A DNA stretch of 64,000 nt from Onthophagus taurus. Taxonomy: Eukaryota > Arthropoda > Insecta > Coleoptera > Scarabaeidae. Shown piece after piece: positions 12,184-23,900 of this stretch (its first letter is position 1; the number at the start of each line of letters is the position of its first letter). The translations under genes and the position numbers were made by a program. The notes under the pieces were generated by a model. The model made no database searches. It was not told where the DNA came from and was given only the letters and a program-made list of their open reading frames with translations. The stretch is from the NCBI RefSeq assembly GCF_036711975.1, contig NC_091966.1:2487501-2551500 (forward strand), written 5' to 3'.

Positions 12184-12839
12184 ACAATCTGTAACCATCG
12201 TTGTGATTTATTTCTTTTTATCCACGCTATGCAAGCTGCGCGAGATGAAAATTTGTGCGGTATTCGATTTTTTTTTCGTTTCTTTTAAGTTACTAAAGAG
12301 ATGTTGAAATTACCGAATGAAGTGGAAAAAAAGCGATTAGCAAAAGGATTTTTTAATGGTTTCAAAGCTCGCAAATGTTTGTTTGTGACGGATTTAATTC
12401 GCATTTTCCGACGGTTGAAGTAAACTATTGCTTTAGTTTTTAAGTTAAATGCATCAAAAAGTTGGTGTGGTAATCAAAAATTAATTACATAATTCTGATT
12501 ATAAGAAAAAATATTGAAATTGATTGCATACTTTAATGAAGTAAGCTAACGACGATAATAATTTAACTTTAGGTAAAACTCGTATTGGCCGATTGTATGT
12601 GTTTATGGCAGATCTGAGCAAAAATGCCCAAAAAGAGATCATTTAATTTATTAGAAACTCCCCCTAGTAGCTGTAAGTCCTTGACTTTGGTGAAGGAGTT
12701 CCATTCTGTATACATACCGGATTAAGTAACAGTTCAAAAAAAGCTGGCTGGCGAAAGAATAAGTGTGATGACACCAATAAATGCTTACAACCTTAGATAT
12801 AATCGGCTGGTCCAAAAAGAATTAGGGAAGAGAATTGAA

Positions 12840-13370
12840 AAATGGGATTCACATTGAAAGGCTGCTATCTTAAAAATGAAAAATGTTTCTTCTAAACCGA
12901 TGGTTGCATTGAAAAGTAGATACATTCTTTATTAATTCTCAGAAATTCCATTGCTATTTTTCAAGAATATGGCATCTGATATATCTTAATCATGAAAATC
13001 CTAAAATCTAAACTATTATGGTCAAATTAAAAAATTTCTATCTCAAAAACTAAAAGTTATTTTCCAAAACGGATACTTTTATTGCAAAAGAGATACATTC
13101 TTTAGTAATTTTTGGAAATATGACAGCTACTTTCCAAGTATATCATTCGTGACAATCACCCACAGAAACTGAATATTTAAAAGATTATGCTCACATTGCA
13201 AGGTTACTATCTCAAAAACTAAAAATGATTCTTCAAAGTCGATGCTTGAATTGAAAAATAGATACATTTTTTTAATAATTCCTGCAAATTGCATTCCTAT
13301 TTTCCAACAATATGACATCCCACATGCGAGTGTGACTAAATAACGCAAGTAACAAAGTTAATCCCTGTAT
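12840..13370. repeat. Diverged ~175-bp repeat, three copies
   Basis: Three copies begin near 12860, 13035 and 13203 with CTATCTYAAAAAYTRAAARTK-type wording and continue with a GATACATTYTTTA stretch and ATTTTYCAA.TAT. This is an old, decayed tandem repeat directly to the left of the second satellite-B block. Confidence 0.65.
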
Positions 13371-13379
13371 TTCTATTTT

Positions 13380-15955
13380 TCTCCACATCAATGCGTCTGA
13401 GAAGAAAAGTGCAAGAGAGCAATATTGTTAAGAATAAAATTTGCCACAATTTTTGTTCTAAAAGTTTTCTTGCGACATCCTCAGATTCCCCAGTGTTACC
13501 ATCATTCACTTGAAAAAACAGCGATTTTGTAAGATTTTCATAATTTCTTATTTTTCTCGATATCTATACATCTAAGAGCAAAAGTGCAAAAGAGCAATAT
13601 TGTTAAGAATAAAATTTGCTATAACTTTCGTTCTACTAGTTTTTTGTACCATGCTTAGATTCCCCAATGTTACCATCAACAATCTCAAAAAACAACGACT
13701 AAGTAAAATTTTTATATCTTCGTATTTTTCTGGATTTCTACGCGTCGGAGAGGAAAAGTATTACAGAACAATATTATTAACAATAAAATTTGCTACAACT
13801 TTTGTTCCAAAAGATTTTTTGTAACATGTTCAGATTACTTAGTGTTACCATCAACAACTTGAAGGAACAACGAATTCATCAAATTTTCATATTTTAGTTT
13901 TTTTCTCGATATTTATGTGCCTGAGAGCAAAAGTGCAAGAGAGCAATATTGTTAAGAATAAAATTTGTTACAACTTTTGTTACAAAAGTTTTTTTATAAC
14001 ATGTTTAGATTCCCCAATGTTACCATCAATATCTTAAAAAACAGCGAATTCGTAAAATTTTCATAATTTCGTATTTTTCTCGATATCTATGCGTCTAAGA
14101 GCAAAAGTGCAAAAGAGCAATATAGTTAAGAATAAAATTTGCTATAACTTTCATTCTAAAAGTTTTTTTGTAATATGCTCAGATTCCCCAATGATACCAT
14201 CAATAATTTCAAAAAACAACGAATACGTCAAATTTTTATATCTTCGTATTTTTCTCAATATCTATGCGTCGGAGAGGAAAAGTACTGGAGAACAATGTTG
14301 TTAACAATAAAATTTGCTACAACTTTTATTCCGAACGATGTTTTGTACCATGATCAGATAACTCAGTGTTACCATCAACAACTTGAAACAACAACGAATT
14401 CATAAAATTTTTATATTTTGGCTTTTGCTCGATATCTATGCGTCTGACAGCAAAAGTGTAAGAGAGTAATATTGCTAAGAATGAAATTTGCTACAACTTT
14501 TGTTGCAAAAATTTTTGTATAATATGTTTAGATTCCCCAGTGTTACCATCAATTGCTTGAAAAAACAGCGAATTCGTAAGATTTTCATAATTTCGTATTT
14601 TTCTCGATATCTATGCGTCTAAGAGCAAAAGTGCAAAAGAGCAATGTGGTTAAGAATAAAATTTGCTATAACTTTCATTCTAAAAGTTTTTTTGTAATAT
14701 GCTCAGATTCCCCAATGATACCATCAATAATTTCAAAAAACAACGAATACGTCAAATTTTTATATCTTCGTATTTTTCTCAATATCTATGCGTCGGAGAG
14801 GAAAAGTACTAGAGAGCAATGTTGTTAACAATAAAATTTGCTACAACTTTTGTTCCAAACGATTTTTTGTAACATGATCGGATAACTCAGTCTTACCATA
14901 AACAACTTGAAACAACAACGAATTCATAAAATTTTCATATTTTTGCTTTTGCTCGATATCTATGCGTCTGAGAGCAAAAGTGCAAGCGAGCAATATTGCT
15001 AAGAATAAAATTTGCTACAACTTTTGTTGCAAAAGTTTTTGTATAACATGTTTAGATTGCCCAGTGTTACCACCAATTACTTGAAAAAACAACGAATATG
15101 TAATATTTTCATAATTTTGTATTTTTCTCGATATCAATGCCTCTTAGAGCAAAAGTGCAAAAGAGCAATATTGTTAAAAATAAAATTTGCTATAACTTTT
15201 ATTCTAAAAGTTTTTTTGTAATATGCTCAGATTCCCCAATGATACCATCAATAATTTCAAAAAACAACGAATACGTCAAATTTTTATATGTTCGTATTTT
15301 TCTCGATATCTACGCGTCGGAGAGGAAAAATACCAGAGAGCACTGTTGTTAACAATAAAATTTGCTACAACTTTTGTTCCAAACGATTTTTTGTAACATG
15401 ATCAGATAACTCAGTGTTACCATCAACAACTTGAAACAACAACGAATTCATAAAATTTTCATATTTTGGCTTTTGCTCGATATCTATGCGTCTGAGAGCA
15501 AAAGTGCAAGAGAGCAATATTGCTAAGAATAAAATTTGTTACAACTTTTGTTGCAAAAGTTTTTGTATAACATGGTTAGATTCCCCAGTGTTACCATCAA
15601 TTGCTTGAAAAAACAGCGAATTCGTAAGATTTTCATAATTTCATATTTTTCTCGATATCTATGCGTCTAAGAGCAATAGTGTAAACGAGCAATATTGTTA
15701 AGAATAATATTTGCTATATCTTTCCTTATAAAAGCTTTTTTGTAACATGCTCAGATTTCCCAATGTTACTATCAACAATCTCAAAAAACAGCGAATTCGT
15801 AAGATTTTCATAGTTTCGTATTTTTCTCGATTTCTACGCATAGGAGAGAAAAAGTATCACAGAGCAATATTGTTAACAATAAAATTTGCTACAACTTTTG
15901 TTCTAAAAGCTTTCTTGCAACATGCTCAGATTCCCCAATAACTAGATCGAAGACA
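13380..15955. repeat. Satellite B, block 2: ~175-bp array with a 524-bp trimer
   Basis: This is the same monomer family as 8575-10960, about 14-15 copies. Near-identical segments begin at 14089, 14613 and 15137, exactly 524 bp apart, so the local unit is a trimer of ~175-bp monomers. One monomer class has a private variant (CGTCGGAGAGGAAAAGTAYY, then GTTAACAATAAAATTTGC) that appears once per trimer. The block ends sharply near 15955. There is no coding capacity. Confidence 0.9.
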
Positions 15956-16084
15956 ACTGTCAAAAGTTAGACAGAACTAACAGAACACTTTGAAATAAAC
16001 TGCGAGTCTGACAATAAAACGCAAGTGACAAAATTAATCCCTGTAAAATTGAATCTAGTTTTAGAAGCTGAATATAGAAGCTTG

Positions 16085-16545
16085 GATGCGAAATTTCATC
16101 AACACGACACTCTGACATCTATGTGCTTACGCAGATGACATAGTGATGCTAAGTCTAAGTACTAAAGGAGAAGTAAGTGAAAAATTTACTTAATTCGCAA
16201 AGGAAGCCTCAAAAGAGATTTTTTTCTCCAGACAAGAACAACATATGGATGTGAAGCATAGACCATGTCCGATAACCGACATAAAGTGGTGCTTGAATGT
16301 GGAGAATAAAAATGAATTACTAATGCACAATGGATGATGCAGAGATAGTACGACACATAAACGCACAACGAAATTGCATGGCTGGGATATTTGGAAAGAA
16401 TGCAAGAAAACAGTGGACACCATAGGGGCAAAAATACATTTGGTGTACGAAACTGGAAGTGTGCAGCATTTGATAGATCAAACTGACAACGTATTGTGAA
16501 ATCTTGAGCACAGACCATTACAAAATAGTGAACCCTAGATAATTG
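16085..16545 (+). pseudogene. Non-LTR retrotransposon remnant (reverse transcriptase and C-terminal part)
   Basis: A degenerate plus-strand translation includes YADDIVMLSLS (about 16122-16155), the catalytic motif of reverse transcriptase. It is followed by TTYGCEA.TMSDN and AWLGYLERMQENS, which match the usual YGCE-W-T and WLGH-RM segments found downstream of the RT domain in insect LINEs. Several stops and frame changes show it is dead. Clade not assigned. Confidence 0.7.
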
Positions 16546-16559
16546 TTGAAAACAATGTG

Positions 16560-17300
16560 ATAGTTTCGATGATGTGATATTAATACCATGATGGTGGAAA
16601 GCAGGGTAGATGAAGTTCTGCCTTACTATGTAAAAGGCCTTCCAGACGTTTCAGACCTTTTAGTTTTGAAGTCCATGATTGTTTCCGTGAACTACAATTC
16701 TGATCCGGAATGCAAAAGGATAACATAAAATGACAGGTGCTGAGTAGGTTCACATCCTATGAGATGGAGATTGGCTCACTTCTTCTCTCTGTTCCTGGTG
16801 TAATTGGTGAAGATGGTATTGAATATAAGATTGTGCGCAGCGATGATGGCGTTAAGTTTTTTGCCGATACTTTGAGTGAAGTGGGTTTAGAAGCTGAAGA
16901 TGGCAGTGGGGGCAGAAAAGGTCTTCATGATGAAGGCGCAGATTTCCGATATAGGTGGACCAAGAGTTCGGCTTTGCATTAGACATTAGAAAATAAGTTT
17001 CGTCTTCACTTTTAATTCCTCCTTGGATGGTGAAAGATCTTAGTTAGTCATAAAAACAGCATATGTCTTCAATCTGGGTGTTTTATCAGCTTTCTCCTGG
17101 ACTATTCGAGATCATCACTGCTCTCGTGCTTCATAGGACGAAAATGTAGCATCTTTGGTCTGTAGATTTAAATTGCACTTATCAAAACCAATAAATCTTT
17201 ATGTACGATTCGAGGATGATCTTTGTGAGGTCAAGATAATCTCATAACTGCTTTGGTCTCAACCCAATAGATCTACACATAAGCAAAAAAAATTTTATAC
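16560..17300 (+). other. Unrecognised stretch with an open frame (16737-16982)
   Basis: The 81-codon frame reads like real protein (GVIGEDGIEYKIVRSDDGVK...) and the base composition is more gene-like than the flanks. Upstream a second frame reads DEVLPYYVKGLPDVSDLLV before stops. I do not recognise the family. It may be the decayed remains of a mobile-element or host gene. Confidence 0.3.
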
Positions 17301-17571
17301 CTTGATAAACGCTAAAAATGCGTTAACATGCTATTTTCATTCCGCATAAGATTCTATTTTTCGATGTTATAGTTTTGTAATGAAGTTATAAAAATTAGGT
17401 GAAGATCAAAAAGGTTATTGTTTGGTAACCTTAACATTTTTCTTTATTTATAAAAAAAAGATTATAAAAGTTAAACGAACTTAAATAATTTTTTTTATTT
17501 ATAAAAAAGGGGTTATTAACTTATTCCAATGAATCTCCGTGGTTCTTTGGAGGGGTTCGATGAGATTCGCG

Positions 17572-17579
17572 TATAAAAG
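17572..17579 (+). promoter_or_regulatory. TATA box of the CNMamide gene
   Basis: TATAAAAG lies in a moderately GC-rich stretch, followed by about 350 bp that contains no ATG before the start codon at 17958. That is what a clean 5' UTR would look like. Start near 17600 is inferred. Confidence 0.6.
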
Positions 17580-17957
17580 CGTGGCATCAAAAATCCGATT
17601 CTCATTATTGTCCTGGTAGCGAATCGAAACGAGTTCGAAAAACGACCGGTTAACGATTAGTTGCAAAAAATCTCTTCTCTTGCTTCTTTTAAGTATTCCT
17701 CTCAAGTATTCCTTTTTACTATTCCTCTTAAAGCAAAGTGAGGAAATTAAAGGTGTATAAACGCGAAAAGGAAACTCTCTCGACGAGTTGCGCCCCGAAA
17801 ACACTGGTTGCCTGAAACGGTCGCTGAAGTGTCGAATCCAAAGTCATTTTCACGCATCCGTTCGACGACCGCGTTTTGAATTCGCGTCCGGTCTTCGAAC
17901 TAATTCTGTAAAGGAGTAAAGAAAATTATTTCATTCAACTTCCCTGTTCCAATCGGT

Positions 17958-20900
17958 ATGAAAGTCCTTTTAACTCTTCTCCTTGCCTCGGGGATTTACT
18001 GCAGAAATCTTCGTGGTGAAAACAACCAACAGGAATTACTCAAGATTTCCGATGAACTTCGTGGAGATGATTCTTTGGTAGACGAAAGAAATGGTTACTC
18101 TGAAAATTCCGTAAGTTATATATCTAAATTATTATAATTATTTATATTATAAATTCAATAAATTGGTAAATAATTGTATGTGATTTGAATTTCCAAATTA
18201 GGAATAATCAAATTAGGGGTTAAATTCATTTTCATTATGGTACCCAAGAGTACTAATAACAACGCTTTGTTGTTATATATTCTTCGCTAATTGTTTGATC
18301 GATTATTATTATTACCCGAGGCATTAACTTCGATAATATATTAATTATCATTGAGTATTATCATATTTAATATTAATTTCATTTCGTAAAAATCCCTTCT
18401 TTAATTTATTGTGATAACTAAAACAATTAATTAATTCTATTGTAGAAACAACATTATTTCCACATCAATAATGATTATTAGAGCATATTGCTAAATTTTA
18501 TTGAAATATTAAATTCGAAAGCATCTGCTTAATTTATTAAGTTATAAATAAAAAAATCATACAATCTTAATTTATTTATGTTAAGATAAACTATAAATTT
18601 CTTTTAGTTAAAAGTAACAAATTATTTTTTGTTGTTTTGAGGGTAATTTATGAAAAAAGATTATGATAAACCCAAAGACTGGAATATATTATTCAAAAAA
18701 GGACATTTTTAGCTTTAATTTGATATAAAAATAACAACTTAAAATCCAAAAATAAAGTTGGAATGATTTTTCGAAATTATTGTGTCGTTTTGAGGTTAAT
18801 AAAAATTTCAAAAAATCATAGGATATTTATTTATAGGAGTTAATTGATGATTTATGTCTTAAATTAAAGATAAATGCATCTTTTTAAAGATAATCAATAA
18901 AAATTTAGGTGTTAATAATAAAATTTCGCAGAAAAAAATTTTAAAGCATCAGACACATTTTTAATACTTTCAGGTTAGTTTATGAGAAAAAATTCAAAAT
19001 AAACCCAACAATTATAACATATTATACGAAAGATAATGTTGTTAGCTTTAATTTGATGTAAAAATAACAACTTAAAATCCAAAAATAAAGTTGAAATGAT
19101 TTTTTGAAATTATTTTGACGTTTTGAGGTTAATAAAAATTTCAAAAAATCATAGGATATTTATTTATAGGAGTTAATTGATGATTTATGTCTTAAATTAA
19201 AGATAAATGTATTTTTTTAAAGATAATCCATGAAAATTTAGGTGTTAATAATCAAATTTCGCAGAAAAGAAATGTTAAACCATCAAGTTCATTTTTAATA
19301 CTTTCAGGTTAGTTTATGAGAAAAAATTCAAAATAAACCCAACGATTATAATATATCATACGAAAGATGAAGTTTTTAGGTTTAATTTGATGTAAAAATA
19401 ACAACTTAAAATCCAAAAATAAAGTTGGAATGATTTTTTGAAATTATTTTGACATTTTGAGGTTAATAAAAATTTCAAAAAATCATAGAATATTTATTTA
19501 TAGGAGTTAATTGATGATTTATGTCTTAAATTAAAGATAAATGCATGCTTTTTAAGATAATCGATAAAAATGTAGGTGTTAATAATCAAATTTCGCAGAA
19601 AAAAAATTTTAAAGCATCAGACACATTTTTAATACTTTCAGGTTAGTTTATGAGAAAAAATTCAAAATAAACCCAACGATTATAACATATTATACAAAAG
19701 ATAATGTTGTTAGCTTTAATTTGATGTAAAAATAACAACTTAAAATCCAAAAATAAAGTTGGAATGATTTTTTGAAATTATTTTAACGTTTTGAGGTTAA
19801 TAAAAATTTCAAAAAATCATAGGATATTTATTTGTAGGAGTTAATTGATGATTTATGTCTTAAATTAAAGATAAATACATCTTTTTAAAGATAATCCATG
19901 AAAATTTAGGTGTTAATAATCAAATTTCGCAGAAAAAAAATTTTAAAGCGTCAGACTCATTTTTAATACTTTCAGGTTAGTTTATGAGAAAAAAATTAAA
20001 ATAAACCTAACGATTATAATATATTATACGAAAGATGGTGTTTTTAGCTTTAATTTGATGTAAAAATAACAACTAAAAATCCAAAAATAAAGTTGGAATG
20101 ATTTTTTGAAATTATTTGGACGTTTTGAGGTTAATAAAAATTTCAAAAAATCATAGGATATTTATTTGTAGGAGTTAATTGATGATTTATGTCTTAAATT
20201 AAAGATAAATGCATGCTTTTTAAGATAATCGATAAAAATGTAGGTGTTAATAATCAAATTTCGCAGAAAAAAAATTTTAAAGCATCAGACACATTTTTAA
20301 TACTTTCAGGTTAGTTTATGAGAAAAAATTCAAAATAAACCCAACGATTATAACATATTATACAAAAGATAATGTTGTTAGCTTTAATTTGATGTAAAAA
20401 TAACAACTTAAAATCCAAAAATAAAGTTGGAATGATTTTTTGAAATTATTTTGACGTTTTAAGGTTAATAAAAATTTCAAAAAATCATAGGATATTTATT
20501 TGTAGGAGTTAATTGATGATTTATGTCTTAAATTGAAGATAAATGCATCTTTATAAAGATAATTCATGAAAATTTAGGTGTTAATAATCAAATTTCGCAG
20601 AAAAGAAATGTTAAAGCATCAAGTTCAGTTTTAATACTTTCATGTTAGTTTATGAGAAAAAATTCAAAATAAACCCAACGATTATAATATATCATACGAA
20701 AGATGATGTTTTTAGCTTTAATTTAATGTAAAAATAACAACTTAAAATTCAAAAATAAAATTGGTATGATTTTTTGAAATTATTTTGACGTTTTGAGGTT
20801 AATAAAATTTTCAAAAAATCATAGGATATTTATTTGTAGGAGTTAATTGATGATTTATGTCTTAAATTAAAGATAAAAACATCTTTTTAAAGATAATTAA

Positions 20901-23900
20901 TAAAAATGTAGGTGTTAATAATCAAATTTCGCAGAAAAAAAATTTTAAAGCATCAGACTCATTTTTAATACTTTCAGGTTAGTTTATGAGAAAAAATTCA
21001 AAATAAACCCAACGATTATAATATAACATACGAAAGATGAAGTTTTTAGGTTTAATTTGATGTAAAAATAACAACTAAAAATCCAAAAATAAAGTTGGAA
21101 TGATTTTTTGAAATTATTTTGATGTTTTGAGGTTAATAAAAATTTCAAAAAATCGTCCATTCTTTATTCGTCGGAGTTAATTAATGATTTATATCTTAAA
21201 ATAAAGGTAAATGGATCCTTTTTAAGATAATCGATAAAAATTTAGGTGTTAATAACCAAATTTCGCAGAAAAAAAAACATTAAAGCAATAACTTCATTTT
21301 TAATACTTTCAGGTTAGTTTATAAGAAAAAAATGATGATAAACCCAACGATTATAATATATCGCACGAAAGAGGATACTTTTAGCTTTAATTTGATATAA
21401 AAATAACAACTTAACCCCCAAAAATAAAGTTGCAATGATTTTTCGAAATTATTTTGATGTTTTGAAGTTAATAAAAATTTCAAAAAATCGTACAATCTTT
21501 ATTCGTCGGACTTAATTAATGATTTATGTCTTAAATGAAAGATAAATGCATGCTTTTTAAGATAACCGATAAAAATTTAGGTGCTAATAATCAAATTTCG
21601 CAGAAAAAGAATGTTAAAGCAACAAGTTCAGTTTTAAGACTTTCAGGTTAGTTTATGAGAAAAAATTCATCATAAACTCAACGATTATAATATATCATAC
21701 GAAAGATGATGTTTTTAGGTTTAATTTGATGTAAAAATAACAACTTAAAATCCAAAAATAAAGTTAGAATGATTTTTTCAAATTATTTTGACGTTTTGAG
21801 GTTAATAAAAATTTCAAAAAATCATAGGATATTTATTTATAGGAGTTAATTGATGATTTATGTCTTAAATTAAAGATAAATGCATCTTTTTAAAGATAAT
21901 CCATGTAAATTTAGGTGTTAATAATCAAATTTCGCAGAAAAAAAATGTTAAAACATCAGTGTCATTTTTAATGCTTTCAGGTTAGTTTATAAGAAAAAAA
22001 TGATGATAAACCCAACGATTATAATATATCACACGAAAAAGGATGCTTTTAGCTTTAATTTGATGTAAAAATAACAACTTAAAATCCAAAAATTAACTTT
22101 TAATGATTTTTTGAAATAATTTTGATGTTTTGAGGTTAATAAAAATTTCAAAAAATCATACAATCTTTATTAGTCGGAGTTAATTAATGATTTTTGTCTT
22201 AAATGAAAGATAAATGCATGCTTTTTAAGATAATCGATAAAAATTTAGGTGTTAATAATCAAATTTCGCAGAAAAAGAATATTAAAGCAATAAGTTCATT
22301 TTTAGTACTTTCAGGTTAGTTTATGAGAAAAAATTCATATTAAACCCAACGATTATGATATATCATACGAAAGAGGATGTTTTTGGCTTTAATTTAATGT
22401 AAAAATAACAACTTAACCTCTAAAAATAAAGTTGGAGTGATTTTTCAAAATTATTTTGACGTTTTGAGGATAACAAAAATTTCAAAAAATCGTAAAATCT
22501 TTATTTGTGGGAATTTATGGATGATTTATGATTTAAATTAAAGACAAATGCATCTTTTTAAAGATAATCGATAAAAATTTTGGTGTTAATAATCAAATTT
22601 CGCAGAAAAAAAATGATAAGCATCAAGTTAACAATTATAACAACGATTATAATATATCAAACGAAAGAGGATGCTTTTAGCTTTAATTTGATATAAAAAT
22701 AACAACCTAAACCCCAAAAAAAAAGTTGGAATGATTTTTCGAAATTATTTTGATGTTTTAAAGATCACAAAAATTTTAAAAAATTGTACAATCTTTATTT
22801 GTAGGAGTTGATTGATAATTTATGTCTTAAAATAAAGATAAATACACCTTCTTAAAGATTATCGATAAATATTTTAGTGTTAATAACTAAATTTTGCAGA
22901 AATAAAATTTTAAAGCAACAAGTTCATTTTTAATACTTTGAGATTATTTCCTTATTCAAAAAAGGATGTTTTTAGCTTTAATTTGATGTAAAAATAGCAG
23001 GCTAACTTCTAAAAATATAGATGGAATGATTTTTAGAAATTATTTTGACCCTATTTTGCAAATAAAATTTCAAAAAATCTGGCAATATTTATTTATGAAA
23101 ATAAATTGATGAATTATGTCTTAAATTAAAGCTAAAACTGTCTATTTTAGGATAATCAATGAATACTCTTGTGGTAATTATTAAATTTCGCATTTTACAG
23201 TACATTCGTTTTCAATATTTTGTGATTAATAAAACCAGAATAAATTCAACGACTCAAGGACGTTTTTAGTTTTAATTTGATATGAAAATAAGAATAACCT
23301 TCAAAACTAAAGTTGGAATGATTTAAATGAAAAACTAAGATCACACCAAACTCTTTAAATTAAAAGGGATACAAAACTTTTTCATCTTCAGCTTTCTAGC
23401 CCTTGATGTCCCTCTTAATTCAATTTGACTTCCGGAAATGTCAGCAGCGATTGTTTGCTAGGAATATTTTAATACCCCCCGAGTACTTATTACTTCCATT
23501 CTTTGATGTTATTAATATTAAAAATTATACAAATTAAGATTTTTAATTACTTTTCAAGTACTATATCTATATGTAAAGTGTCTAAAGTGCTTAAAATGGC
23601 ATAGAATTAAATTAAAATGTATGTTGGAGAGTAGCATCTGGATAGATATTAAAAATTTCGTTATAAAGATGAAAATTGTAGATATATTCGATTTGTTTTA
23701 ACGATTATGACGCGTGTCCATTTTACGGGCGAAAAAATGCTAAAAAATCTGATCAAAAATGTAAAGATATTTACTATAGCCGATCGCAAAAGTGGACGAG
23801 CCACTTTTAACAGAAAGTATAAAGTTTATAAGCGCACGCCTACATTCACGCTCGATCGTTCCAATTTTTTACGATTTGTTTTTACAATCAGCAGATATAC

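Larger units (their letters stand above)
10961..12839. other. Spacer with a GC-richer island (about 11940-12310)
   Basis: Most of the stretch is AT-rich with no recognised gene. The island at 11940-12310 is clearly richer in GC and CpG. It is open for 117 codons on the plus strand (11954-12307), but the translation has no recognisable domain and I do not call it a gene. It contains two CTCF-like motifs (12036-12048 and 12171-12183) and could be a regulatory region. Confidence 0.45.

Noticed and set aside
11954..12307. 117-codon frame as a protein gene
   Set aside because: No recognisable domain, no splice or poly(A) context, and it is explained by the GC-rich composition; kept only as a possible regulatory island.
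8707..15941. Many 60-76 codon frames repeating RAKVQ(E/K)SNIVKNKICYNF
   Set aside because: They are translations of satellite-B monomers. The frame crosses monomer borders and no copy has a start context, domain or length beyond the repeat period.
16186..16518. Three overlapping minus-strand frames of 63-110 codons
   Set aside because: They are opposite-strand shadows of the degenerate LINE with the YADD motif on plus.
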